Shown here: piece by piece, positions 24,932-37,576 of the stretch
How the letters are laid out: each line of letters starts with the position of its first letter
How positions within the stretch are numbered: position 1 is the first letter of the stretch
Assembly (NCBI RefSeq): GCF_933775445.1
Contig: NC_065877.1
Coordinates: forward strand, 31,000,001-31,064,000
DNA from: Argentina anserina
Taxonomy: Eukaryota > Streptophyta > Magnoliopsida > Rosales > Rosaceae
Length of the DNA stretch: 64,000 nucleotides
Reading direction: 5' to 3'
Position numbers and translations under genes: made by a program
The notes under the pieces: generated by a model
Seen by the model: the letters and a program-made list of their open reading frames with translations, nothing else
The model's database searches: none
What the model was told of the DNA's origin: nothing

Positions 24932-26806
24932 TTAACCTTGAACAGGTTGCGCTTTTGGCTTTTGCTTTTCTTGCTCTGATGGAATACTCCCTGCCTCGCC
25001 ATTCTGCAGTTTATTTGCTCTGCAACCAATAGTATCAGGGGGGTCACCTTCTTCTCGGACACACTCTTTACCAATCAATTGTTCATTTGATTTTCTTTCA
25101 GTACCCAAATCAGAATCAGCAACCGTACTAGAGGCAGCAGCATCTATCCTTGGTGATTTAGTTCTTGGCTCGAGACCAGGTTGCTCGATTGGTTTAACTT
25201 CACATTGTGGGCAAGCACATGTCCCAGTAACATGTCTGGCAGCATACTCTTCTACTTTGGTTCCAGGGTCATTAATCTGGGCTGCTGGCAACACATTTGA
25301 TGCTGCAGTATTAGGTGTGACAATCCTTGAGGGGGGCACATCATGGTCATGTTGCCCCTCATATGTGGCCATGACCACTTTTGAATCATTAAATGCCCTC
25401 TCGACATGTTTCTTAACAGGACATCCAGGATGTGAGCATCTGTAGTAACTCCTACACAAAGCAATTGCAAAAGCAAAGACGTGAGAAGAAAGCTCCAAAG
25501 TAATAGCTCATACCAAAGAAATCAGGACCAACTACAGATTAACAGATTCCCTACACATCCTACTCTGACAAACCTACTGAATTAAACTAATGCACATAGA
25601 ATCATATGTGCAAGTTAAATGAAGAAAAAGTATGCCTTACTGAACAAGGGATTAGGTGCACACTTTACATAAGAAAATTAAAAAGCAGACCATTTAATCT
25701 ATATATACCTGGGATTTGGATTTCCTTTTACTAATTTTTGCCCATATTTGCGCCATCTGTACCCATCATTGACAATATCAACCTCACTCATAGTCTGAAC
25801 AACAACACGCGGTTGACGAGTTGGCTTATTTATCAGAACGTAGTTTCCATTATGTTTTTCCTTCTTCCTGTTTTTTTATTGGTCAAGGGCAGTTAAACAA
25901 AGGTGAGATTGACCAGAATATCGAGTTAGGAAAATATAGAATAGTTAATGCGATAACATACTGTCTTTTTGGGTCTGGATCACCATCTCTTGTTCTATTA
26001 GATAGAGAGAGAACACCCTGCACAGCTTCATTCTCTGCAGCATTTGAATGCTGAAGGGGTTCTACTGGCTCCGTGCTGTTAGATGTGTTGCCATGCGCCT
26101 CCAACGGTTTATCTTCATATAAGAGGTTATCAAATAAATAATGGACCAAATTTCTCAATGTAAAAGCCAGAACCAGAACCAGATATAACTAAGTAAGTTT
26201 ATCACCTTCACCACTGGTTAACAACAGCTGCTCTGCTTTATCTTCACCAACAGACACAGCAAAACCAACAGCTATAGGGACACTCAGTTGAGGTTTAGGA
26301 TGTTCATGCTGGCCAAAGTAAACGGTATCTGTTATCTGCCCATTATGGGCGCGTTCAACTTGCCTCTTCACGTCACATTTAGGATGGGTACATCTGTAGT
26401 AACTTCGTACATATATATTTCCCCTAACAAGTTTCTGGCCATATTTCCTCCAGTTATAACCATCATCTAATGGTTTCACACGCACTCTAACTGAAGTGCT
26501 TCCTTCATGACCAGGTTGCAAGACAAGAGCACGAGTCTCAGGTGTCAGCAATGCTTTCTCAGATGTTAATGAGGAAACACTTCCTTCTTGAATTGATTCC
26601 AATGCAGTAATACCCCCATAAAGCACCTGCAATGCTTCATTATGTACTTCAGATGGAGCACTTCCTTTCTCATCTGACTTCAACGGACAGACCCCATTAG
26701 TTGGTGTTTGATGTGGTGTCACACAGCTTTCAGTATCAACATTCTTTTTCTTCGGTACTTTATCAGTTGCAACTTCATCCGTTACATCCTCCCCTGGCGA
26801 AACCAT
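24932..26806 (-). CDS. WRKY1: WRKY1-type group I transcription factor (two WRKY domains)
   Basis: Nuclear W-box-binding regulator. Four coding exons on the minus strand (26806-26206, 26112-25962, 25867-25709, 25451-24932) join to 476 aa; Arabidopsis WRKY1/ZAP1 is 487. Domain 1 has WRKYGQK at 119-125 with zinc ligands Cys139, Cys144, His167 and His169; domain 2 has WRKYGQK at 289-295 with Cys309, Cys314, His338 and His340. In the second domain the intron splits the Arg codon of the PRSYYR motif, the conserved family position. A basic stretch KRQKKEK (249-255) may be a nuclear signal. The C-terminus ends [12 protein letters not shown], echoing WRKY1. ATG at 26806 is the first after an in-frame TGA 15 codons upstream. 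A 5'UTR exon probably lies near 27.55-27.7 kb. The gene converges with the GRAS gene. Confidence 0.95.
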
Positions 26807-29640
26807 GTGAGCTTGATTCTTATACCAGACACGAGCTTCTAGTTCAACTCACAGTCCGGTCAAACAACTTGCCTTGCCTCCAAATAATGCACATGCTGCT
26901 CCATATTCAACTCTGTTCATGTAAACGAGCACAAGTACAGCAAGGTCAGAACTTGCTAGCTTCAGAACAACTCAGAGCAATAATAATTATAAAAAAAGAA
27001 CAGAACTTGGACACTCCCATCAGTCACTTAAAAGCCATAACCATGTCTAATACAAACTTTGCTGGCTACATCTGAAAAGCAGTCGTAGAAGCAATATTAC
27101 AAGTACTACTTCCGAAATTTCGCTACTTCATTAATGAAACCATTCTCCAAAATTAAGTTAAAACCTTCTCCACCACTAACCAACCACCAAAAAATTCACC
27201 CAGATAGAAAATCGAGGTCACAAACTTTAAAAAGGTGATTTTTTTTTAATATAAAATTCCAGAATTAAGTGAAGCAATCCCATTAGTACTACTCTACTAG
27301 CTCAGCTCTAACAGTTCATTAGGGTTTTAGACAGCTTTGACTCACACAATGGAAACTAAACAGCTCAATTACACTAATTTAAATTTCAAAATTTTCACAT
27401 TTTCAGCAGCCAAACAGAGCCTAAGCCAATCAAGAGCTACAATTTCAGCAAATTAATCTCCCAAAGTATAAAATTCCAACCAAACAACTCTGTGAATTCC
27501 GGGTTTGGAATAAAAAAATTCAAAATTTACTGAAACAAATAATCAGGAAAACAATAAAATTGTGGAGCTGAGAGTTCAAACCGTATGAATTTCGCGATCA
27601 GGCGGTCCGAAACCGGCGGCGGGGGAGTGAATCGGAGGCGGTGGGGATTAGAGCTCCGGGACGAGAATTGGGGATGAGTGAGGGAGGTAAGAGTCGACGG
27701 AGTACTGGGTTTTTTTTGTTTGGTCTAATCCATAATTACGATGGGGGAAGAGAAAGAGGAGGAGAGATGGGTTGGGTGGGAGGAGGTGCAGGGAGGAATC
27801 TGTGGAGCTTAGTTGGTATTGGGTTTTAGCCTTTAGGGCTCTATCAGGCTCTATGGGTGTGAGAAGAAGAATATGATTACACGGGGGGTGGGTGGGTGGG
27901 GGGGGGGGGGGGGGGGAGGCAAGCATGTGGACCATAGGAGGCTTAGTTCCTCCTTGGGGTTTGGACCGGGCCATCATATTTCTCTTTTTGTGTTCGTCAA
28001 AGTGTGATGTATAATCATATTTATGTTCCTCTCTTTGATTTCCATTTCTCTTGATTTGGTATGTACATCTTGATTCAATAATGTGTTTTCTTTGGTGTAT
28101 TATATTTTGTGCCTTTTCAGGTTCGATTTGTTTCTCTTCATGAGTTTAATTGGTTCTGAAAGTACGATTTGAGTTATGTATGGTCGCGCAGTTCCGGTGT
28201 TTTTGACGTTGTCGCTTTGCTAGTGTATGACTATTGTACATATCCGCCGCCTTAGGATTCCAGGACCGACCCATAGAGACTATCTTATTTTTCCCAACCA
28301 AGAGAGACATCAATGACGTCAACATTAGATCGATGACGCCCACCACTGCATCACGGACCTGAACTAAAACACCTCAAAGAACCTTTGCCACCTCTAACCA
28401 CACCGGAAAACGGATTGACGCACCTCTGTGCCACTACCAAAGTAACCAAATCATTGATGAATAAGTCAAAGTCTTGAGAAGACCTGTTTCATCCATATAT
28501 AAGTCTTTGGATGTGATATTGGGAAATTAGAGTTGCACCTCTAAAATTGCTATATATATCTCTATTACTAAATACACCTCATTTTTCATTTTTTATTTAC
28601 TTTAAAATTTAAGTATACCTCGTCATACAATCATACTTACCAAAATACCCTCCATGTGTTTTTATGTTTATCAGTAATCTATTCTTGTTTACAATATGAA
28701 ATCACAATTAATTTAGATATGATGATTCTTTGGAGGATTGGATCAAAGTATACCTTCCAAGTTTCTAAGCAATCCTATTATGTCGATGCTACTCATGAAT
28801 TTATGCAACATGAGGAACTATGGGTTCTCTGTTAATTGTCCCCACTCTTATAGAATTTGGAAACATGAGCAGCCTTGTGTTCATAGATTACTAGACACAA
28901 ACACACCTGCTTGATATAGTTGAATAACTATATAAGGTGGTTATTTAGAGATATGGGTGGTTACTTAGAGATATAAGTGGAAACTGTTAAGATATTTCTT
29001 ATTTTGAATTATCTGTTTATTTTACAAGTTACTATTATATCCCTCCCTATTTTACGAGTACTAATCTATTTTAATCTTTGAAGGTTAAAATTGTACATTT
29101 TTTTTAGAAATGGTTAGGAAGCCCTCTTCTGATTATTAGAGTATAGATATGAGTTAATCAAATTTCCTATCATCATAATTTTTTATCAAATAACAAAAAA
29201 TCTTCATAGAAATCTTTATATAAAGACATTAGATAAATATCAATTTGTCTTTTTCTGTCTTTTCATAAGCATTGACAAAGTCAAATCAAAATATAAAAAA
29301 AATAGAGGTACAAGTAGCAATTTCAGAGGTGTTACTAGAACCTCTTATGATATTCTCTATTTAAGTATATGTGCATGTTAAAATATGCTCAACTAGACAT
29401 CTCATTTGCTATAAACTTATAATGTTGTAGTAATGGCTGAGTGTGGCCACACAATGTCATTGCTTGGTCATAACACATTTATGACGATATAATAATATAT
29501 ATTCTATACCCTAACGTGAAAAACACATTAATAAACGATGTCAGAATATGCTCAGATTTAAGTAAGACTGACACTCTTTAGTGAAGACCAATTGACGCTC
29601 TTATGTCAGCCGTTGGGCATAACCCTCCCACTACATAACA
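26807..29640. other. WRKY1 5' leader, promoter side and AT-rich spacer
   Basis: For the minus-strand WRKY1 gene this is upstream DNA. 27580-27700 is GC-rich (accggcggcggggg type) and is the best candidate for its first non-coding exon. A long G tract sits at 27883-27919. From about 28 kb to 29.6 kb the DNA is AT-rich, with no gene and no clear repeat ends. Confidence 0.45.
27883..27919 (+). repeat. G-rich tract with quadruplex potential
   Basis: A run of G blocks (GGGGGG T GGG T GGG T, then about 19 G) on the plus strand, so C-rich on the WRKY1 coding strand. It contains more than four G3 blocks separated by single T, the classic intramolecular G-quadruplex pattern. It lies about 1.1 kb upstream of the WRKY1 start codon and some 200-300 bases beyond its probable first exon. 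Confidence 0.85.
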
Positions 29641-30587
29641 TGGTCAAATTGTTTTTTTTTGAAGGAAATCACTTGGTTTATAAAAAAGATGAACAAATGT
29701 TAGAATAGTCATTACATATCTATCTGCTACTATCTCTAGATAGACAAGAAGTTTGTGAACATACTCACAGTGATACATATCATATGACTAATTCTAAATG
29801 ATGCACATTTATTTGTGGAACCCTATAACATAAAGAATATTATAGAGCCCAGTACAATAAAATAATACTCGGCCAAGACCCAGGCCCAAGTCCTAAGCAG
29901 ATCCAAAGACACCAAACCCCAAAACCAGACCCAGACTCAAGCCGATCAGCCTAAGCCCAAACCTGGCCTGTAATGGCCTATCTCCTCCTTCCACCAAAGA
30001 AAGCCTTCTACGCCAACAACAGATCTCCGACGACCAACACCGCAACCCCAAACCAATGTGAATCTGAGCCGCAGCCTATAACTCGATTAGTCGATGGAAC
30101 CACAACCCGACCACCCGATCGGCTGGAAACTCGACCAACAACCACCAGCAATCTAGATTGGTGTCCCTTGTCGTCCACATGCATGCTTGCAATCCATAAG
30201 ATTCCGCGTCGACCTTGTCGACAATGAGACCTCACCCCATCCATAGATCAAGCGAAGGCACTGCTCTTAAGCCATGCTACCTTCACCCCCACGAGAACAC
30301 CCACATCCGCTTCGGTCCATGTCTGTTGATGTTAGAGCCAAGAGAATACCATGGTTCGAAAGTCGATGCCGCCGCTCGAGCACCTCGTTGTCAATCTACC
30401 ACCACACGAACTGGAGGGTTTAGAACCCCCGTCGCCACTAGCCATAAGGGCCCCATCATGCAAGCTCGATCACTTTGATAGCTAGGGAGAAAAATGAAAC
30501 CACTAGTTTTTTGTGCGTTACACTCATGATCTCCATCTCCTAATTACCACGGGAGAAATAATACCCGCAAGACCAAACAATACTGAG
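29641..30587. other. Transposon-like GC-richer block, class uncertain
   Basis: A T-run at about 29651-29659 begins a block that turns C- and A-rich from about 29870 to 30480. Read on the minus strand it would end in a poly(A) stretch, as a truncated LINE or other retroposed copy would. No reverse transcriptase motif is visible and the open frames across it are unconvincing. The right side abuts the nested TIR elements starting at 30588. Confidence 0.3.
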
Positions 30588-32568
30588 CTAGGAAGCACGG
30601 ACACGCCTCTTTGCTCACGTATCGTGTGTCCGACACGGATACGATACGTCAAAAAATATGTCAAATACGCCTCAATACGCATACTGCAATCTGGATACGG
30701 ATTGGACACATGAATCCAAAAATGGACACGCAAATAATTAGGACACGAGGTTTATTTTGTCATTTGCAAACACATTCTTAGATTCATCTTAGAACCGCCG
30801 ACTTCACTTTCGTCATTCTCATATTCATCTTCTATGCGTCGTCCCTCCTTGTGGAGAGTTCTTGAATTTTCAGGGAACTCGGTCGATTGGGTTGGAGATT
30901 TGGCACGGGTATGTCTGACTTCTCCCTGATCTTCTTCTTCTATCTCTCTTGATTAAGTTATGGATTCGACATTTTTGAGATTTGTTGTTAGATGAATTGA
31001 GTTTTGACATGGGTTTAATTAAATTGAGTTGTGGGTTGAATTAGATTGAGTTTTGGGTCTAATTGAAGATGAATGGAGTTTTGTCTTGAGATTAATGTTG
31101 TCCAGATGCCTATGATTTTTTTAAGATCTATAATAAGGGAAATTCTACAATGTGTTATTCTATGAAATGCATAACTGGAAAGGTTTAAAATCTCATGTTC
31201 TTATCCCAAATTACTGCAAGGTTCTACAATCAAGTGTTTGCCCACGGAAATTGGTAAGGTACTTTACTCTGAAAAAGTTGGAATCTTCATGTTCCATTTG
31301 TGCTACCTTTCTCCGTGCCCATAGAATGGCAAGACCGCAATTCCGTTATTTTATAGGTGATGGAATCTTCACTAATATTTATTACTGTCTTTACAAATTG
31401 ATATTTGCATTTAACTTATAACATCTGGTAGCTAGTTCAAACCAATTAGTTTTGTTTTCAGTGTTTATTTCCAACGATATTGATTACTAGGGGTGGGCAC
31501 GGGACATGATGAGACGAGACGGGGCTCATCCCACGTCCCATCCCACTCTTTTGAATCGGGACGGGATCGGGATAGGACGAGGGTTTTTAAGAATGCATCA
31601 CACTCATGATTAATCCCGGTTGGGACGGGACGAGACAAATCCCACCTTCCTATGAAGTTAAATAAAAACCTATATTTTTACTTTTTCATTAACAAAGTAA
31701 CATTTAATAATGAAATTTTAACAAAAAAAATGCATATTATGTTTAAAATATTATAATTTAGCATTATTATTTGAGTTGATATAATTTTGGAGTTATTAAG
31801 AACATAAATTAGTTTCATTTTGATACAAATATATAAGAATTTTTAAGTTTTCATTAAAGGTGAGACGGGACGGGACGAAGCGAGATAAAAATTATTCGTC
31901 ACACGTCTCATCCCACTATTATAAAACGGGACGGGATCGGGACAGGACAAACGTTTTTAGACCTCTGTCCCGTCCCGTCCCTATGAATTTCAGGACAGGA
32001 TCGGGATTTCCGTTTTTTATGCCCACCCCTATTGATTACTGACTATTAAAACATGTAAAATTTGGTGTTACTTGAAGTCTTGAGTAGGAGAGTCTTGATG
32101 TATATGTTGACTTGATGAGTTCTTCAAAAGTGTTCTGCAAAGGAAGTTAATAGTGAAGTGATATGATATTTCTTCGTCCAAATTTTTGCATTTAGGTGAT
32201 AGTGATATTGCTACCATCATCATTAATGAAAGTCTGACAGAAGGAGAAGAAGCAAATAAATTCTATTAGTTTTAGGAAGTATGAGTAAAGGAGGATCAAC
32301 TTCTATTAGTTTTAGTGTTGGATCAGTGTGGTAATGTTGGAGATGGAGGTGGTCATGAAAATCGTCGAATAGATGATAAAATTCGAGATGATGTTGTCTA
32401 ACTTAAGAAACTATATTACTTATTTTTTTAATTATGTATATATATTTAAAATAATATTTAATTAACGTGTCCAAAACGTGTCCGTGTCCAACAATAATTT
32501 CATTTGGCGTGTCTGCGTATCGAATTATGTCTAATACGGACACTCCTGTCCGTATCGGTGATTCTTAG
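30588..32568. mobile_element. TIR element (hAT or Mutator-like), 1981 bp, carrying a nested insertion
   Basis: The left end ctaggaagcacggacacg and the reverse complement of the right end, ctaagaatcaccgatacg, are imperfect terminal inverted repeats. Flanks are atactgag (30580-30587) and ataccgag (32569-32576), an 8-base duplication with one mismatch. Both subterminal regions repeat ACACG, GTGTCC and GATACG motifs. Without the nested 542-bp element and its duplication it is about 1.43 kb. 32156-32400 has an acidic, Glu/Asp-rich broken frame that could be the remnant of a transposase tail, but no catalytic motif is visible, so I treat it as non-autonomous. Confidence 0.65.
31489..32030. mobile_element. 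Nested non-autonomous TIR element, 542 bp, with 10-bp target duplication
   Basis: Perfect 11-base terminal inverted repeats (aggggtgggca at the left, tgcccacccct at the right) are immediately flanked by a perfect 10-base direct repeat, attgattact (31479-31488 and 32031-32040). Inside, GGGACGGG/GATCGGGA motifs are repeated in both halves, and the middle is AT-rich. A 10-bp duplication fits Mutator-like elements better than hAT (8 bp). It inserted into the 30588-32568 element, so it is the younger of the two. Confidence 0.85.
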
Positions 32569-33627
32569 ATACCGAGCAAATCAAGTTATTTTTCTTAGGT
32601 ACCTATTATTATTATTTTTTCCTTTTTAATCTTTTTAGTTTGGCTATCACATATTCCAGCACATAATCCCTTTGGTCAAAATCAATCTGGGGTTCCAATC
32701 AAATGCATTATGTGTTGGTTTAAGATTGTGTCATTTGTATGCAATGTCTGGTCCATTTGGATTTGGTTTCTGGACAAAGATAGCCTGCATATAAGGCGTA
32801 CTAGGGTAGCTTGGGTTATCATGGGGTATTAGATTTTGTGATATATAACTTCATCAGAATTTGTTTGGCTTCGGTTTATGGCGCTTGGGGATCTTTGCAA
32901 AGTCAATAGAATCTAGTTCGTATATATCAGGGATGAGTTTTACAGTGAATCCCTGGCGACATGTAAGAGAAATGCTGCAATGGCCGGGCAAAATGATTCC
33001 ACCAAATCCCCAGTTCCCGTCTTACATCCAACCCAAAACTGATAGATAACATGTATCATGACAAATTAAGAAAGAGAAATATAAGGAATTCAATACAACT
33101 TCATATTCATTCATAACCAAAACTGGTATGTGTTACAACTTAAAAAATGGAATGGAATGGAATTGTAACATAAATTCCTACAAATTGTAGGATACAATGG
33201 ACAAGAGTGTCCAACGTTCACAACCAAGTGACTAACTACTTCTACTTGGGCTTCTGATACTCTTGATGTAGAAGTGTAGAACTAGTAGGCTGTGTTTGGT
33301 AAGGCTTTTGGCATCAGTGATTATAAGTTAAGCTGTTGTCAATCGTTTGGTAAATGAGCTTATCATCTTTTGCTTGAATAAGCCAGTGTTTTTAAGCCCG
33401 AAAAGGAGAAGCTCCTCCTTAGGTCCTTTTAGAAGCAGAAGCTGCTCAGCCACTGTAGAGCGAAACACTGTTGTTAAATGAATTTTTCGTAATACCGGTT
33501 CCTACCCTTTTATGTTTTGATGAATTACGGGAAAACGCCACTGAAACCCTCGTCTTCAACCTCTCTTCTGCGCCGCTCTTTAGTTTCTCTTATGCGCCAC
33601 TCTCTCTCTCTCGCCACTCTTCAGTTT

Positions 33628-33629
<2 letters not shown>

Positions 33630-33664
<35 letters not shown>
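33630..33664. repeat. (CT)n microsatellite
   Basis: About 17 CT units in the pyrimidine-rich leader of the PIF/Harbinger element. Confidence 0.9.
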
Positions 33665-33667
<3 letters not shown>

Positions 33668-35003
33668 AACAACATCACAAGCTCTCCTTATCTTTTCACT
33701 GCTTCGTCAATCACCAATCACGATTCTGAGTTCAAGAATCCAAAGCAACGCATCTTGAGATCACGAGTTTGGGTACATATGCAATTTGGGATTAGTGGTA
33801 TGATGTTTATGATTTGAAGTTTGTTTTGAAATGTGTATCAATGAAACACGAAATTAGTCAGAGTTAGAAGCTAGAGAAAGTTTTGTTTTGGTTAGATTGC
33901 TTTGGGATTTCGGGTTCATCTGTTATTGTTGGTTGTTAGTTTGGTTTGCAGTATGATTCTTGATTCTGTGCATATTGAGGTTTGCTGGTTCTGAACATAA
34001 TTTCTTGGGTAATTGAATGATGTTTGAATGGGTATATAATAATTTCTGATAATAAAAGGAATGTACTGGTGGCAGTTTGTATTATTATCCATCGGAGGAT
34101 GAATATTGGTCATTTGGTTCAAAGGAGATGACCTTTGTAGTTTCTCTGACCTTATTGGTTTATGTTGAAATGTAGATCATGTGTTTGTCATTGTTTCTTT
34201 TCAATGCCTTTATGACAGACATGAGCTTTATAGGCTGATGCTGATAGAGTGCTCTAGCTTTTTGCAGAGCCTACTTGGTAGAGGGTAATATATCAGAGAT
34301 GCTAATAATGTTACAGTTGGATAATCTTAGTTAGGGGAAGGCAAAACTGTAGAGTTTTTCCAAGTTAAGAGTAGTATGGGACGATTTTCCCTTTAGTTGA
34401 GAAGAGACTGGCAAGACATATGACATACAGTATTAGATTCAGTCATGCATGTCCTTTGTTTGACAATTGAGGCCTCAGAATACTAGAAGCTTGCTATTTC
34501 CTTAGATATTATCTCTGCTACCGTATGTTTGTTACCTGATTTCATAGTAGATTCACTTCCAGGTAATCTTCCTCTTAGAGCAACTCCAATAGAGAGGTCA
34601 AATTTTGTTGTTAATTTTGAATTTTGACATGTGACATGTCAAATATGACAAGAAGTTAATTTAACAAATCTCATCTCCAAGGGAGATGTTAAATTTGAAA
34701 TATTTACCATGGAGTTAAACATTCAATAAGACATGTAAATAAGTAAAAATAACAATTGAATAGATATGAGCTGCTGTTTTATATTGCTACTATGTTACAT
34801 ATTGTCCTCCATCTTCATAAATGAAGTTTGAGTTTGTAGACTTGGCAAGTTTAATAGCCTTTGCTAGTTTTAAGAAATATGATTAATAACTCTGATAACT
34901 CATCTGAAAACTAACATGCATAGTTATATTCAATATGCCTAGCTACAACTACTTTATACCTTTGATACCAACAAGCATTTATAACGTTTATTGGAGGTAA
35001 TAT

Positions 35004-35340
35004 AAATTTACTAAAGTTTATTACCTCTGGTAAACTTCTACTGGGGGTATTAAACTTGAAAAACAGTATTTCTAAAGGCCATAACACACCTTAAAACGAA
35101 GAAAAATCAACTTAGATGCAAAAAAATAAAGTTTACTGGGGGTAGTAAAAATTTACTAAAGTTTACTAGAGGTAGTAAACTTCTACTGGGGGTATTAAAC
35201 TTGAAAAACAGTATTTCTAAAGGCCATAACACACCTTAAAACGGAGAAAAATCAACTTAGATGCAAAAAAATAAAGTTTACTGGGGTAGTAAAAATTTAC
35301 TAAAGTTTACTACCTCTAGTAAACTTTTACTGGGGGTATC
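35004..35340. repeat. 145-bp tandem duplication bearing a hairpin
   Basis: The block starting taaacttctactggggg at 35031 recurs at 35176 and, partly, at 35320 (offsets 145 and 144). The copies are almost identical across the shared aaaaacagtatttctaaagg and ttagatgcaaaaaaataaag segments. Each unit boundary carries an inverted repeat, aaagttta..taaactt, around a 6-base loop. The loop reads acctct in the first and third boundary and its reverse complement agaggt in the second. Confidence 0.85.
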
Positions 35341-36356
35341 AAATCTATGATACCTGCATCTGTAGTATTGATTTAGGCCATACATAATAAAAGGTATGAA
35401 ACTACTTAATGAAGGCTTTCCATGATTGTCACCTTCTTGCTGTGGCAGCTTGACTGCTGTTTAGGCTTTCCTAAAAGCAGCTGTCTAGGTTACCACCCTA
35501 TAGAGTGCCCCAATAATTGGTGCATTGTGATATAATGATAGTCTGATATACCATATAGATTCAAGCAGTCTGTCCAATCAATCAACCAAATACACAGGTG
35601 TTTGCTTGTACCTTATGATTACATTCTGGTTTAGTTTTCTTCCTCCATTTTTTAGTTCATATGTCGACCCTCATATACAGATATTATGAGATGCTTCATT
35701 TCTGAATGGAAACTTATCACGATATGGAAATAATATCATTTATAGGTAGATTAATATATCTTGAGTTTAAGTTTCAGCTTTTCTCACCTTTATGCAATGT
35801 TTATGGAGTGAGAACTCTTACACGGTCTTGATATTAGACACATCAAGGAGGGGTGGTTTTGCCAAATCTTACCGAAAGACTTTGATTAAGAGGCTAGGTG
35901 TTTGTTAAATGTGACATCTGATCGAATTTCACAAATTCTGAAACGTAGAAGTGATGCTAAGTACATGTTATGTAGTACTGTGTTAGTAATACAATCCTCA
36001 ACATGTTAGTTGTTAGATCACTTAGATGCATAGAATTTTAGTGTACCACATGTGTATCTAAATAAGTTCAATTACTGTTATGATTAATTTAAACATCTCT
36101 TGTTGTTTTGAATTCAATCAAATTAACATATATTCATCTTCTGCATTCTTTAGGTAAATAGCCATTCTGATTAAGGAGAGAGTTGCAGTAACTTACAAAA
36201 TAGCAGTGTTCCCAAGGTATCTCCTCAAATTTGAACCTTAACAACAAATGAACTATATTCTTGGACATCATGTTAACTTATGTATTTGGTGACATGTGCA
36301 TGGTTCCTATATAGTTGTGTACTTGATTGTTTGTTTTCATTACGTATATGTGATAG

Positions 36357-37197
36357 ATGGAAAATTCCAAAGAACAAGCTAGTTGGAATGAGAATTTAGT
36401 TGAAGTTTTTGTTGACTTGTGTATCAAGGAGGTGCATAAAAATTCAAAGCCATGTTCTCATTTTTAGTTCAGCTGGATGGAAGACTATTGTCAAATCTTT
36501 TGTTGAACAAACCGAAAAAGATTATACCAGAAAACAACTTAAAAATAAGTGTGATTCCCTTAAAGGTGACTGGAAATCATGGAAAACATTGAAGAGTTAA
36601 AAAACCGGTCTTGGGTGGAATCCCGTACTCAACACCATTGATGCGGATGAGGAGTTTTGGCGTGAACATATTGGGGTACGCGAATCAGTTTCTTTCAATT
36701 TATTTATTGATAAATATATTTACAATGGGCTGTTTTTCATACATCTTATGATAAATGCTACTGTTTTTATGCAGAAAACAAAGGAATATGCAAGGTTTAG
36801 AAAAAAAGGAATATCACCCGAGTTGGATCAGCTGTTCTTAGGTACTACAGCCACTGGAAAGCATGCATGGGCACCATCTTCTACACTTCCTATCCCAGAT
36901 AGTCCAAAGGAAGGTGATAATGATAACTACCATGAAGGTAGTGGTGACTCTAATGAGAGAGATGTATCCACCAACACTTTTCCTAAGAGGAAAAGAAGTG
37001 AGAGATCTTTGAAATATAAGGAAAAACTTCCTGCAAAGAAGGAGAAGGTTGGGGGTGCTGTTCAGTTGGCCAAAGAAATTGGCAGAATGTGTTCGGCAAT
37101 TGAAAGTAGAAGTACTGCATCTTCAACGGTGCATAATGTCCGCACTAGTATTGTTGAAGTGATGAAAGATGTAACTACATTGCCTGGAGCTGAGTAG
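36357..37197 (+). pseudogene. PIF/Harbinger ORF1 (Myb/SANT-like DNA-binding protein), broken
   Basis: In active elements ORF1 binds DNA and helps the transposase. The frame starts MENSKEQASWNENLVEVFVD, followed by the trihelix/SANT pattern GWKTIVKSF, QLKNKCDSLKGDWKSW, then GLGWNP and EEFWREHI, as in plant PIF ORF1. One frameshift in the T run at about 36461-36465 exposes a TAG (36465-36467), and an in-frame TAA sits at 36598-36600. A GT-AG intron (36676-36774) then joins a C-terminal exon with ISPELDQLF, a basic segment KRKRSERS that may be a nuclear signal, and the end at 37197. The element therefore cannot make intact ORF1. Confidence 0.8.
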
Positions 37198-37576
37198 GGC
37201 ACTAGGTTGTGGTTCTTTGCTACTCGACTGTTTTTGAGTCCAGAGAAGAGAGAGATGTATTGCACTATGGATAATCCTAACATGAAGTTAGAATGGTTGA
37301 ACTTTGAGATGACCGAGAAATGAGCTTATGCTATTTATGAGAAATTATTAGTTTCGTATTTTCATATCTTATCTCAAGTTGGAATGTTACTCAAGACCAT
37401 GAAACTATGTTTTATCTTCTATTTTTCATCATGTTGACGCCCTTTATATATATGCATTTGAGTTTTGTTATATTTGTGTCTCTATTAAATTGTTGATCAT
37501 TACATTATATGAATAGTTTTCATTTATATGATTTACATGTTTAGCCCTTGAAATTTGCAGGTTTTGTCATTGAATT

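Noticed and set aside
29651..30480. Candidate truncated LINE on the minus strand
   Set aside because: Only the T run and base composition support it; no reverse transcriptase or endonuclease motif and no target-site duplication found. Kept as an unclassified block.
31152..31421. 89-codon ORF inside the outer TIR element
   Set aside because: No catalytic or zinc-finger motif of any transposase; reads as chance frame.
35004..35340. Repeat array with CRISPR-like appearance
   Set aside because: Units are 145 bp and tandem with no variable spacers; a plant repeat, not CRISPR.
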